A model generated the notes under the pieces. It did not search any database. It was given only the letters and a program-made list of their open reading frames with translations, and was not told the DNA's origin. Both the position numbers and the translations under genes were made by a program. A stretch of 64,000 bases of DNA, from positions 1 through 64,000 of the forward strand of contig CAYRSS010000019.1 of the NCBI GenBank assembly GCA_964426945.1, in the 5' to 3' direction. This DNA comes from CAYRSS01 sp964426945. Its GTDB lineage: Bacteria; Planctomycetota; Phycisphaerae; UBA1845. Below, piece by piece: positions 26,919 to 34,045 of this stretch (positions are counted from its first letter, which is position 1; every line of letters begins with the position of its first letter).

Positions 26919-27679
26919 TCAGCGCTGCGCCGACCCCTCGGCGCGCCGCTTTCCACGACCATCCGATGCCATTGCGACGGGCGCGCACGACGCGCTGCGC
27001 ATGCCTCCGCGCGCCGCCGATCGACGTCGCGCGAACCCCCGCGCCGAGCGGTGAACGGGGTGTCACGCCGTGTCGCCGATCGCTCCGATTCGGCCTGCGG
27101 CGGGTCGCCCGTCAACGCGCGAACGCAAAATTTTCGAAAAATTTTTCGGCCGCCCGTCACCCCCCCGAAAGGGCATCGGCGCGGGTTGCGTGGCTGCCCG
27201 CCGCCCGGATGATCGCAACGCCCTGCCGGCCGCCGCCGTGCGCGAAGAGCGCTCTCGTGATGACTTCGATGCGCGCATCGGGAGCACCTCGGGGCGACGG
27301 TCGGCGCGGCGGAGCGCCTCCGAATCACAGCCCTGCGAGCATCGCGTTGTTTGGCGCGCTGCCCGCCGCGGCGCGCATTTCAAAACCGCAGATTTTTCCG
27401 ATGAATTCTGCGCGCTGCGCAGCGCGGCGACGTGACGAGCGCGACGTCAGCTTGCGCAACGCGCGACAGGAACGGTGCACGCGGCGCGGTGTTCGTCCGT
27501 ATCGCGCGGCGCGATCCGACTCGTGGGTGTGACTTCGCTCAAGCAGCGTCCGCCGAGGGTGCCATGGTGTGTCGCTCTGCGCGCAACTTCGTGTGTCGGC
27601 GACCTTCGCTCGCGTAGACCGACACGCGCCTGCGCGAGGCGCCGAATGACCCGCGAGGGCCGCGCCGTCCGAAAATCTT
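26919..27679. other. Long non-coding region upstream of the histone-like gene
   Basis: About 760 bases with no credible gene on either strand: open frames present lack domains and have CGC-repeat composition. GCGCG-type words are unusually dense. It holds an AT-rich island with the palindrome TTTTCGAAAA (27131-27140) in AAAATTTTCGAAAAATTTTT, and a perfect 16-bp palindrome, CGCGCTGCGCAGCGCG (27411-27426). Confidence 0.6.
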
Positions 27680-27707
27680 TTGACAGTCGAAACGGATTCT
27701 GTACGAT
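27680..27707 (+). promoter_or_regulatory. Sigma-70-type promoter of the histone-like gene
   Basis: Perfect TTGACA (27680-27685), 16-nt spacer, then TACGAT (27702-27707). Transcription would start close to 27714, a few bases before the Shine-Dalgarno. Confidence 0.75.
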
Positions 27708-27735
27708 CATCAGACAAGAAAGGAGGTGATACCAA

Positions 27736-27858
27736 ATGGCGAAGAAGAGAAAGGCAGCTAAGAAGGCCACCAAGAAGAAGTCCACGAAGAAGAAGGCCAC
27801 CAAGAAGGCCACCAAGAAGAAGGCCAAGCGCCGGAAGAAGGCGAAGAAGGCCATGTAG
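27736..27858 (+). CDS. 40-residue lysine/alanine-rich histone-H1-like protein
   Basis: A tiny gene: 40 residues, about half Lys, built from AAKKATKKK-type units (starting MAKKRKAAKKATKKKSTKKK), with Arg near the end. Such proteins resemble the basic tail of histone H1 and the chlamydial Hc1/Hc2 proteins, and would bind DNA or RNA through charge. Support for a real gene: a promoter just upstream, an AAGGAGGTGAT sequence (27719-27729) fully complementary to the 16S 3' end 6 nt before the ATG, and a terminator downstream. The strong ribosome site suggests high expression. Role as nucleoid protein is inferred. Confidence 0.88.
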   Translation: MAKKRKAAKKATKKKSTKKKATKKATKKKAKRRKKAKKAM

Positions 27859-27870
27859 TGCCGCACAGCG

Positions 27871-27938
27871 CCGAGCCGTGCGACACCGCACGACGACTCT
27901 CGCCACGGCGGTCGCCGTGTGACGCACGTAGGGCTCGG
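27871..27938 (+). promoter_or_regulatory. Structured 3' UTR of the histone-like mRNA
   Basis: CCGAGCC (27871-27877) can pair with GGCTCGG (27932-27938), GTGCG (27878-27882) with CGCAC (27923-27927), and inside lies CACGGCG/CGCCGTG. The nested pairing gives a long folded element between stop codon and terminator. It may stabilise the mRNA or form a small RNA; no known family is recognised. Confidence 0.45.
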
Positions 27939-27960
27939 TCAGGCACACGAAGCTTCGGAT

Positions 27961-28002
27961 TGGAAGGCGCTCCTCGCCACGGCGGCGCCTTCCACTCTTT
28001 TT
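27961..28002 (+). terminator. Intrinsic terminator of the histone-like gene
   Basis: TGGAAGGCGC (27961-27970) pairs with GCGCCTTCCA (27985-27994), followed by CTCTTTTT. The T-run overlaps the stop codon of the gene on the other strand. Confidence 0.85.
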
Positions 28003-29206
28003 ACCCCCCGCTGCTCGTCTCTCCCGGCTTGCAACTGCGACACCCTTCGAACCCCGCCGCCACCGCCTCCGCCTGCGAGGCAAACGTCCTGAGGTTCTCC
28101 GGGCTGATCCGCTTGAGGTGGGCGCAGCCCGCCCGGTGGTAGGTTTTGGACTTGCGGCTGGCGGCAAAGGCCGCCGTCGGGGCCGGGTCCGCCGGTTTCG
28201 GGGGGGTTTCCGGGGCCGCAGAGGCGGTCTCGGCGGCTACAGCCACCCCAGATGCCGGGGCCGGATCAGGGGAGCCCGCCTGGTGCCAGGCGTGCACGAT
28301 CAGCCCCGCGGCCAGCAGCGCCCCGTCCTCGATCCGCGCCTCCATGATCCACGCGCCCCGCTCGACCGCCCGGCGATAGAAGTCCTCCTGGGCGGCGGTG
28401 AAAGAGGACCGGTCGGTGATGCGCAGGTCGGTCATCAGCTCGACATCGATCTTCCAGATCAGTTCGCACGCCTCGCGCGATCGCAGCAGCGTCGCGAAGA
28501 TCTCCGCCACGCCGTCGCCCGTCGGGCGAAGCCGGGAGGGCGATACCGCGGCCTCCTCCTCGAGGCGCGTCCGTGCGCGGGTGACCAGCCCCCCGTGCCA
28601 CCGGGCCCGCACGGTGTGATGGGCGGCGTCGCCGACGGCGCCGGTCGACGCCTCCGCCCAGGTCAGGTGCCCGGTCTCTTCCCCGCGCGGGTCGCGCGTG
28701 GTGTTCAGGGGCAGCGCGGCGTCGGTGGCGAGGTGGATCAGGTCGGCGGTGGTGCGCACGATGGCCGAGCGGTCTCCCGCGCGGAATGCGGCGCTCAGCG
28801 CCGTCTGCGCCTCGAGCAGCGCCCAGGGCAGCTCACCGATGGATCGACCGCCAAGACGTCGCGCCAGCTCGCGGGCCTCCTCGGGCCGTCGTGGAAACGC
28901 CCGCGCTGCGGCCTCGCCCTTGCCGGCGCGGAGCTCCGGCGCCTCGGCGTCGAGCCAGACGTAATGGGCGCGCTCTTCGCGCGGCGCGGGCGGAGCGCCT
29001 GCATCCAGCGGCGACGCAGCCCGAATGATCTCCGCCTCGTGCCCCGCATAGAACACGCGAAGCTCGCCCGGCGCAAGGCCCAAGGCCAGACGGGCACAGA
29101 TGGCGTACGCAGCCGGCGACTCGTCAGGCGGCACGCGGCCGGCAGCCGAACCGGGAAGGGAGAGGCACGTCGCAAACAGCACGCTGAGCAGGATACGCGT
29201 GGACAT
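28001..29206 (-). CDS. Exported protein with S1/P1-nuclease-like region and C-terminal Cys domain
   Basis: The 401-residue product has a signal peptide (STRILLSVLFATCLSLPGSAAG). Its middle part (ADLIHLATDAALPLNTTRDPRGEE, then DAAHHTVRARWHGG) resembles the zinc-dependent S1/P1 nuclease and phospholipase C fold, in which His and Asp pairs bind three zinc ions. After a Pro/Ala linker the last 50 residues (SRKSKTYHRAGCAHLKRI ... GFEGCRSCKPG) resemble the Ada-type metal-binding domain found at the end of secreted nucleases and lipoproteins. The start at 29206 is set by the signal peptide. Substrate is not certain. Confidence 0.65.
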   Translation of the reverse strand: MSTRILLSVLFATCLSLPGSAAGRVPPDESPAAYAICARLALGLAPGELRVFYAGHEAEIIRAASPLDAGAPPAPREERAHYVWLDAEAPELRAGKGEAAARAFPRRPEEARELARRLGGRSIGELPWALLEAQTALSAAFRAGDRSAIVRTTADLIHLATDAALPLNTTRDPRGEETGHLTWAEASTGAVGDAAHHTVRARWHGGLVTRARTRLEEEAAVSPSRLRPTGDGVAEIFATLLRSREACELIWKIDVELMTDLRITDRSSFTAAQEDFYRRAVERGAWIMEARIEDGALLAAGLIVHAWHQAGSPDPAPASGVAVAAETASAAPETPPKPADPAPTAAFAASRKSKTYHRAGCAHLKRISPENLRTFASQAEAVAAGFEGCRSCKPGETSSGG

Positions 29207-29351
29207 GGGAGCTCTCGCGAGGCTCGGCCGCCGAGCCGGCGACCGCCCGAACAACATGGGTCGAGACGACGACGGCAATCCGTTGCGAAGGGTTCCGCGC
29301 CGGCGTCCTGCCGACGCGAACGAAGGGTCGATGTGGTCGCGGTGCGCGACC

Positions 29352-30026
29352 TCAGCCGCCGGGGGCGGCGGTCGGCTCGGGCGGGGAAGGCCCGTCCGTG
29401 CCCTCATTCGCGGAGCTGTTCACCGGGTGGGGCGCGGGCTCACCGGGAGCCGGCGGCGAGCCGGCCAGGGCGATGAACTGGCGCAGGTAGTAATCCTCCA
29501 GTGCCGGATCGCGACCGAAGTCGAGCCAGCGCTCGTCCTCGGGCCGGACCGAGGGCGCGCCGGTGGTCGAAGGCAGCGCGCTGCCGAAGAACTGGTACGC
29601 CGCTCCGCTGCTGTTGAACTGCCGGTCGGGGCTGCTGAGCCGCTGCTTGTAGACGGCCACTTCCAGGAGCGTGTGGCCCGGATCGGTTTCGTCGGGCGTA
29701 GCCTGCACCACGACGTACCGCCGGAGCGGGTTGATCCCCGATTCGAGCTTGTCATAGAAGGTGCGGGCGTCGGTCCGCCAGAACTCGCCGAAGAGGCGGG
29801 AGACCGTCGGCCGGGTGGTAATCACGCCGCCATGCCGGTCGACGCGGTCCAAGGTGAACAGACCCTGCCGGAGGGCGTCTTTCATCCCCTCCCACACGCC
29901 GTCGGCGGCGGGTTGGCGAAGGTCGATGGCCACGCGGGCAGTGGAGATATAAGCCTCGCGCGGTGTGGCGCTGCACCCCGTCAGGGCGACCAGCAGCATC
30001 CCGGCGAAGATCAGGGGGCGGCACAT
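29352..30026 (-). CDS. Hypothetical lipoprotein
   Basis: The 224-residue product starts MCRPLIFAGMLLVALTGCSA, a clear lipoprotein signal with lipobox LTGC. The mature part has an alpha-beta pattern (GVWEGMKDALRQGLFTLDRVDRH, YVVVQATPDETDPGHTLLEVAVY) and a Pro-rich tail. No family is recognised. It is followed, on the same strand, by the S1/P1-like exported protein 145 bp downstream. Confidence 0.65.
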   Translation of the reverse strand: MCRPLIFAGMLLVALTGCSATPREAYISTARVAIDLRQPAADGVWEGMKDALRQGLFTLDRVDRHGGVITTRPTVSRLFGEFWRTDARTFYDKLESGINPLRRYVVVQATPDETDPGHTLLEVAVYKQRLSSPDRQFNSSGAAYQFFGSALPSTTGAPSVRPEDERWLDFGRDPALEDYYLRQFIALAGSPPAPGEPAPHPVNSSANEGTDGPSPPEPTAAPGG

Positions 30027-30095
30027 CGCGCGCGATCTTAACCGGCGCGGGTACGGGGTCAATCGCCGGGGGCGCCCGACGGCCCGGGGGCCGTC

Positions 30096-30124
30096 TTGCA
30101 CAACGGCGGGGAATCCGGAATAAT
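30096..30124 (+). promoter_or_regulatory. Sigma-70-type promoter of the zinc-ribbon gene
   Basis: TTGCAC (30096-30101), 17-nt spacer, AATAAT (30119-30124), about 60 nt before the ATG at 30188. Confidence 0.65.
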
Positions 30125-30187
30125 GCGGGCGTATCAGGGGGGCCCGTTGGCTCGGGTCGCGATGGCCGAACACTCGTAGAAGCCTCA

Positions 30188-30919
30188 ATGTCTGACCTGC
30201 TCGAAGCACTGAACAAGCTCCAGACTGTCGAACGGCAGCTTTCCGACCTCCGCCGCAGCGAAGACGCCATCCAGCGCCGCATCGACGCCTACAACCGCAA
30301 GCTCGCCCAGGCCGAGGCAAACCACGACCAGGCCCGCCGCGAACTGGCCGCCCGCAAGCGCCGCATCGACGAGCGCGCCCTCGAGGTGGCCACCCGCGAA
30401 GAATCCGCGGTCAAGCACCGCGAAGCCCTCAACCGCACGCGTACCAACAAGGAGTACGCCGCGATCCTCGCCGCCATCAACACCGAAAAAGCCGACACCG
30501 CCAAGATCGAAACCGAAATCGTCGGCCTCAAGGATGAGTATCGCGAGCACGAAGAGAAAGCGCTCGCGATGGAGATGGAGAAGGACCAGATCGCCCAGCG
30601 CATCACGACCGCCCGGCAGGAGCTCGCCACCCTTCAGGAGAAGACCCGTCCGCAGCGCGAGAAGCTCATGGCTGAGCGCGAGTCGTTCGCCGAGGACATC
30701 CCCGCCGCCGCGATGCAGATTTTCCTCCGCGTGGCCGAGCGCCACGACGGCGAGGCGATGGCCCCGGTCACGCGGGTCAACCCGCGGCGTGAAGAGTACG
30801 CCTGCTCCGGCTGCAACATCCGCGTGTCGATCGAAGTGGTCAGCGCCTTGCAGGGCAAGGGCGACATCCAGTACTGCAAGGTGTGCGGTCGCATTCTCTA
30901 TCTCGGCGCCCGCAAGTAG
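30188..30919 (+). CDS. Coiled-coil protein with C4-type zinc ribbon
   Basis: The 243-residue protein is a long charged coiled coil (about residues 1-170; SDLLEALNKLQTVERQLSDLR, then heptads rich in Glu, Lys and Ala) followed by a zinc ribbon, YACSGCNIRVSIEVVSAL ... QYCKVCGRILYL (four Cys in two CxxC knuckles). This is the layout of the zf-RING_7 / YbgI-neighbour family of nucleic-acid-associated proteins found in most bacteria. The ATG is supported by the start of the coiled coil and a nearby promoter. Exact function is unknown. Confidence 0.85.
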   Translation: MSDLLEALNKLQTVERQLSDLRRSEDAIQRRIDAYNRKLAQAEANHDQARRELAARKRRIDERALEVATREESAVKHREALNRTRTNKEYAAILAAINTEKADTAKIETEIVGLKDEYREHEEKALAMEMEKDQIAQRITTARQELATLQEKTRPQREKLMAERESFAEDIPAAAMQIFLRVAERHDGEAMAPVTRVNPRREEYACSGCNIRVSIEVVSALQGKGDIQYCKVCGRILYLGARK

Positions 30920-30937
30920 CCCGCTCGGCCTCGCCCC

Positions 30938-31579
30938 TCAGGCGCAACCCTCGAACCACGCCGTCGCCGCCTGCCAGCGCCGCTCGATCTCTTCCGCCCC
31001 GCGCCCGGTCAGCGCTTCCAGGTATCCGTTCAGGTAGTCGCCCAGCGCGGCAAGCATGGTCCCCGGATCAAGCTGCGCGAATGCCGCCGCGGCGAGCAGT
31101 TCCTCGACGCACACCGCCCGCGGGTGGCCCCCCGGCAGCGGGCGGATGGCTCGCCGCCAGTTGATGCCGACGCCGATGATCACGGCCCGCAGCCGCCCTG
31201 CCTCGACGATCGTCTCGACGAGGATCCCGCCGAGCTTCCCCCCGCCTGCCAGCAGGTCGTTGACCGGTTTGAGAACCACCGCAATCCCCGTGGTGCGCTC
31301 CAGCGCCTCGACGCAGGCCAGGCCCGCGGCCTTGGTATATATCGCGCTCACGGGCCAGTCGGGATCGGCCTCCGCCACGAACGAGGCGTACAGCCCGGCG
31401 TCGCGCGGCGAAAGCCAGGTGCGGTCGTGGGTGCCGCGGCCGGCGGTTTGCCCGCGCGCGGTGACCACGGCCCGGCGGGCGATCCGGCCCTCGGCGAGCA
31501 GCCGCCGGGCGAGGGCATTGGTCGAATCCACGGCGTCGAACGCGAGAACCGGCCATGATGGGTCGGCGGGCGGGGCCAT
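30938..31579 (-). CDS. birA: Biotin--[acetyl-CoA-carboxylase] ligase
   Basis: Attaches biotin to the biotin carrier protein of acetyl-CoA carboxylase. The 213-residue enzyme is the catalytic domain only, with no N-terminal repressor HTH. Motifs: DSTNALARRLLAEG, the biotinyl-adenylate loop GRGTHDRTWLSP (about residues 49-60), KPVNDL where most enzymes have KWPNDL, KLGGILVE, and VGINWRR. Start at MAPPADPS is chosen because the upstream frame belongs to the sigma factor region. It meets the zinc-ribbon gene tail to tail. Confidence 0.9.
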   Translation of the reverse strand: MAPPADPSWPVLAFDAVDSTNALARRLLAEGRIARRAVVTARGQTAGRGTHDRTWLSPRDAGLYASFVAEADPDWPVSAIYTKAAGLACVEALERTTGIAVVLKPVNDLLAGGGKLGGILVETIVEAGRLRAVIIGVGINWRRAIRPLPGGHPRAVCVEELLAAAAFAQLDPGTMLAALGDYLNGYLEALTGRGAEEIERRWQAATAWFEGCA

Positions 31580-31622
31580 GCGGTCATCGTATCGCCCGGC
31601 GACCGCGCAGCCACGCCCGCCG

Positions 31623-32192
31623 TCAGCCTGCGGCCAGGTCGCGCCGCAGCCACGCCCGGGCGAGGCGCCACTGCCGCTCGACCGTGCGCGTCGAGACGCT
31701 GAGCACGTCGGCGACCTGGTCGAGGTCGAGGCCGACGAAGAAGCGCAGCTCGACCACGCGGCGGGCCTGCTCGCTCTCCGCCGCCAGTCGTTCCAATGCC
31801 CGGTCGAAGGAGACGATGTCGCCCGTGCGCTCCTCGAACATCGCGAGGGTATCGTCGAGCGGAACCCGCTGGGCCCCGCCGCCGCGCTTGGCCGCGTTGC
31901 GCGCGTGGGCGTGGTTGATGAGAATCCGCCGCATGGCAGTGGCCGCGGCACAGAAGAAGTGGGTCCGGTTCTGCCACTGCCGGTCGTGCTCGCCGACCAG
32001 CTTCATGAACGCCTCGTGGACGAGGGCGGTGGGCTGAAGCGTGTGCCCGGCCCGCTCCCCCGCCAGCGCCCGCTCGGCCAGGGCGCGGAGCTCGTCATAG
32101 ACCAGCGGCACCAGCCGCTCCACGGCCTCGCCTCCGCCCAGCGTGGCGTCCCGCAGGACGCGGGTGATGGCCTCCGAGGCCGACGATGACAT
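31623..32192 (-). CDS. ECF sigma factor, TIGR02999-type
   Basis: Extracytoplasmic-function sigma-70 of 189 residues. Region 2: LVPLVYDELRALAERALAGE, HTLQPTALVHEAFMKLVGE, FFCAAATAMRRILINHAHAR; region 4: ELRFFVGLDLDQVADVLSVSTRTVERQWRLARAWLRRDL. The PTALVHEAF and RILINHAR signatures are those of the planctomycete/acidobacterial TIGR02999 group, which is usually paired with Ser/Thr kinases rather than anti-sigma factors. No kinase is nearby. The ATG at 32192 follows GGGGAG. Confidence 0.9.
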   Translation of the reverse strand: MSSSASEAITRVLRDATLGGGEAVERLVPLVYDELRALAERALAGERAGHTLQPTALVHEAFMKLVGEHDRQWQNRTHFFCAAATAMRRILINHAHARNAAKRGGGAQRVPLDDTLAMFEERTGDIVSFDRALERLAAESEQARRVVELRFFVGLDLDQVADVLSVSTRTVERQWRLARAWLRRDLAAG

Positions 32193-32411
32193 GAACTCCC
32201 CCCGGCCCGACACCCCGCCGCCCCCCGGCGAACGACGCGAAGGCGGCGGCGGTTACGATGACAATTCTATCTTCTCGCGATGGCTTGATTCAAGGTGAGA
32301 AGGCTGGCGACGCGGCAGGGTATGGCCCGATTGAGCTTCTGCGAACAGCCCCGCCGCCCGGCCGGGGGTTCCGGGCGGGCGGCGGGTGTAAGAACGGGGT
32401 TGCCGGGGCGA

Positions 32412-33907
32412 CTATTCCTCGGCGAGCGCCGCGGCCCAGACGGTGTAGTCCCCGCCGCCGTCGTCGCGCCAGAGGTAGACTTCGAGGCGGAGCGTCGCGC
32501 CTTCGGCCCGTTCGACGGCACACAGTTCGCCGCCCTGCTCTTCATCGGCGGGGGAGAAGATCTCGATCATCTCCCGGCGGATGTGGCCCGCGCCGAACTG
32601 CGTGGCGGGCAGAGAGGGGCCGCTCGCGCCACCGAGGGTGACCACCGTCAGCCCGCCGCCGGCGTCGTCGATCACGGCGCCGCTGGTGCTGACGCCGAAG
32701 AGGATGGCGCCTTGGTGCCGGGGTTGTCGAACTCGGGATCGTCGTTGATGTTGCCGTTGGCCGAGCCGAAGGGCACGGGGTCGCCGCCGCTCTCTGTACC
32801 GTCGATGCAGGAGAACGTCACGGTCAGGTTGGTGGCCGGGTAGAGTTCGTCGTTGGTGATCGGGTCGCAGGCTTCGGGTGCGTTGTTCCAGAAGATCGAG
32901 TTCCGCACGGTCACGGCCGGGGGACTCTGGTAGTTGATCGTTTCGATGTAGAGCCCGGATCCGACGGCCTCGCCCGTGGTGCCGGCTGCGTTTCGTGTCA
33001 CGGTGACGTTGTCGAAATAGCCGTCGTTCTCGGTCGCGATCGCTCCGCCGTTGCCGCTGGCGTAATTGTCATGGGAGAGCGAGTTGCGAACATCCAGAGA
33101 GCCGTATTTTCCGGCGCTGAATACTCCGCCGCCGTAGGCGGGGCTGACCGGCACGTCGGTCTCAGGGTCCGTATCCCCGTTGCCTTAGAAGTAGGCCCGG
33201 CTGACCGCTGGCGAGCTCTCGATGGCGAGCAGCCCTGTGCCGCGGTACTTGGCGTTGTTGCCGAAGAACCGCACGTCCTCGAAGGTCGGCGCGGACACCA
33301 GCTCTTCCGGGTCGGAGGAGATGACGACTGCGCCGGCGCCCTCGTTGGCGATGCAATCGCGGATGTGGCAATTGCGGATTACGGCATGCGAGTCGATCAG
33401 GTAGATGCCGGCGCCCCATGTCGGCGGGTCGCCCATCGGGTTTTCGGTGTCGAACGCGTAGCCGTCCTCGATCGTGAATCCGTCAAGAATCGTGCCGCTG
33501 CCTACTTCGACACCCGTCACCACGTGGTAGGAATTGTCGTCGTCGCTCGACGTGAGGATTGCGCCGGAGAGGAAGGTGTCGTTCGATAGCGGGTCCGGGT
33601 TACGGTCACCGAGGTCGTCCGCATCCGGGTCATCGAAGCCGCCGTAGATTGCAACCCCGTCTTTCAACTCGAAGCTCGCAGAACGGCTCCCACCGGGATA
33701 GTAGACTCCCTCGAACACCCAGATTTCATCTCCCGAGGTTGCAGCTGCTATTGCAACCTGCAGAGAGACGAAGGCATCGGCCCAACTCGTTCCATCGTTG
33801 GCACCTGTCGCGCCAATCCGAACGTGGTGAACGGTCGTGCCGAGTGCAACGCCATTGCTCAACCAGAACGCGAGCAACATCCCCGATCGAATCAGTGTTC
33901 GCCTCAT
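32412..33907 (-). pseudogene. Decayed beta-helix surface protein gene
   Basis: The 5' part (33185-33907) codes for a signal peptide and the start of a right-handed beta-helix / polymorphic membrane protein-like repeat domain (GTSWADAFVSLQVAIAAATSG, GVAIYGGFDD, GTILDGFTIEDGYAF). A TAA at 33185-33187 interrupts it. The same frame then continues with clear repeat sequence (YGGGVFSAGKYGSLDVRNS, NGGAIATENDGYFDNVTV, DDPEFDNPGT) to a frameshift near 32700. After that another frame reads GAILFGVSTSGAVIDDAGGG to 32412. The family-typical ending after DDPEFDNPGT is missing. ATG at 33907 has GGAG upstream. Sequencing error could explain one lesion, not easily both. Confidence 0.75.
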
Positions 33908-33959
33908 AATCTTCTCCAACAAAAGATATCAATCCGTGGGTCCAGCCGCGGCTTATAAC

Positions 33960-33988
33960 TTGACCGGGGGGGGGGGGGCAAGTAAAAT
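33960..33988 (+). promoter_or_regulatory. Candidate phase-variable promoter with G13 spacer
   Basis: TTGACC (33960-33965) and TAAAAT (33983-33988) are each 5 of 6 matches to the sigma-70 consensus and are spaced by exactly 17 nt. The spacer is G13 (33966-33978) plus CAAG. On the other strand TTGCCC (33976-33981) and TTATAA (33953-33958) also lie 17 nt apart, with ten bases of the tract in their spacer. Tract slippage would change both spacings. Confidence 0.65.
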
Positions 33989-34045
33989 CCGAATGAAATC
34001 TGACGCCTCCGGCCGCGGCTGCCGGAACCTCGGAGCGCCAGCGAC

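Noticed and set aside
27447..27866. Minus-strand frame encoding a Phe/Leu/Val-rich hydrophobic peptide that looks like a membrane protein
   Set aside because: The hydrophobic part is only the antisense of the lysine codons of the histone-like gene; no promoter or ribosome site supports it.
29963..30187. Longer N-terminus for the zinc-ribbon protein
   Set aside because: The extension overlaps the divergent lipoprotein start and the promoter at 30096-30124, and has no domain sequence.
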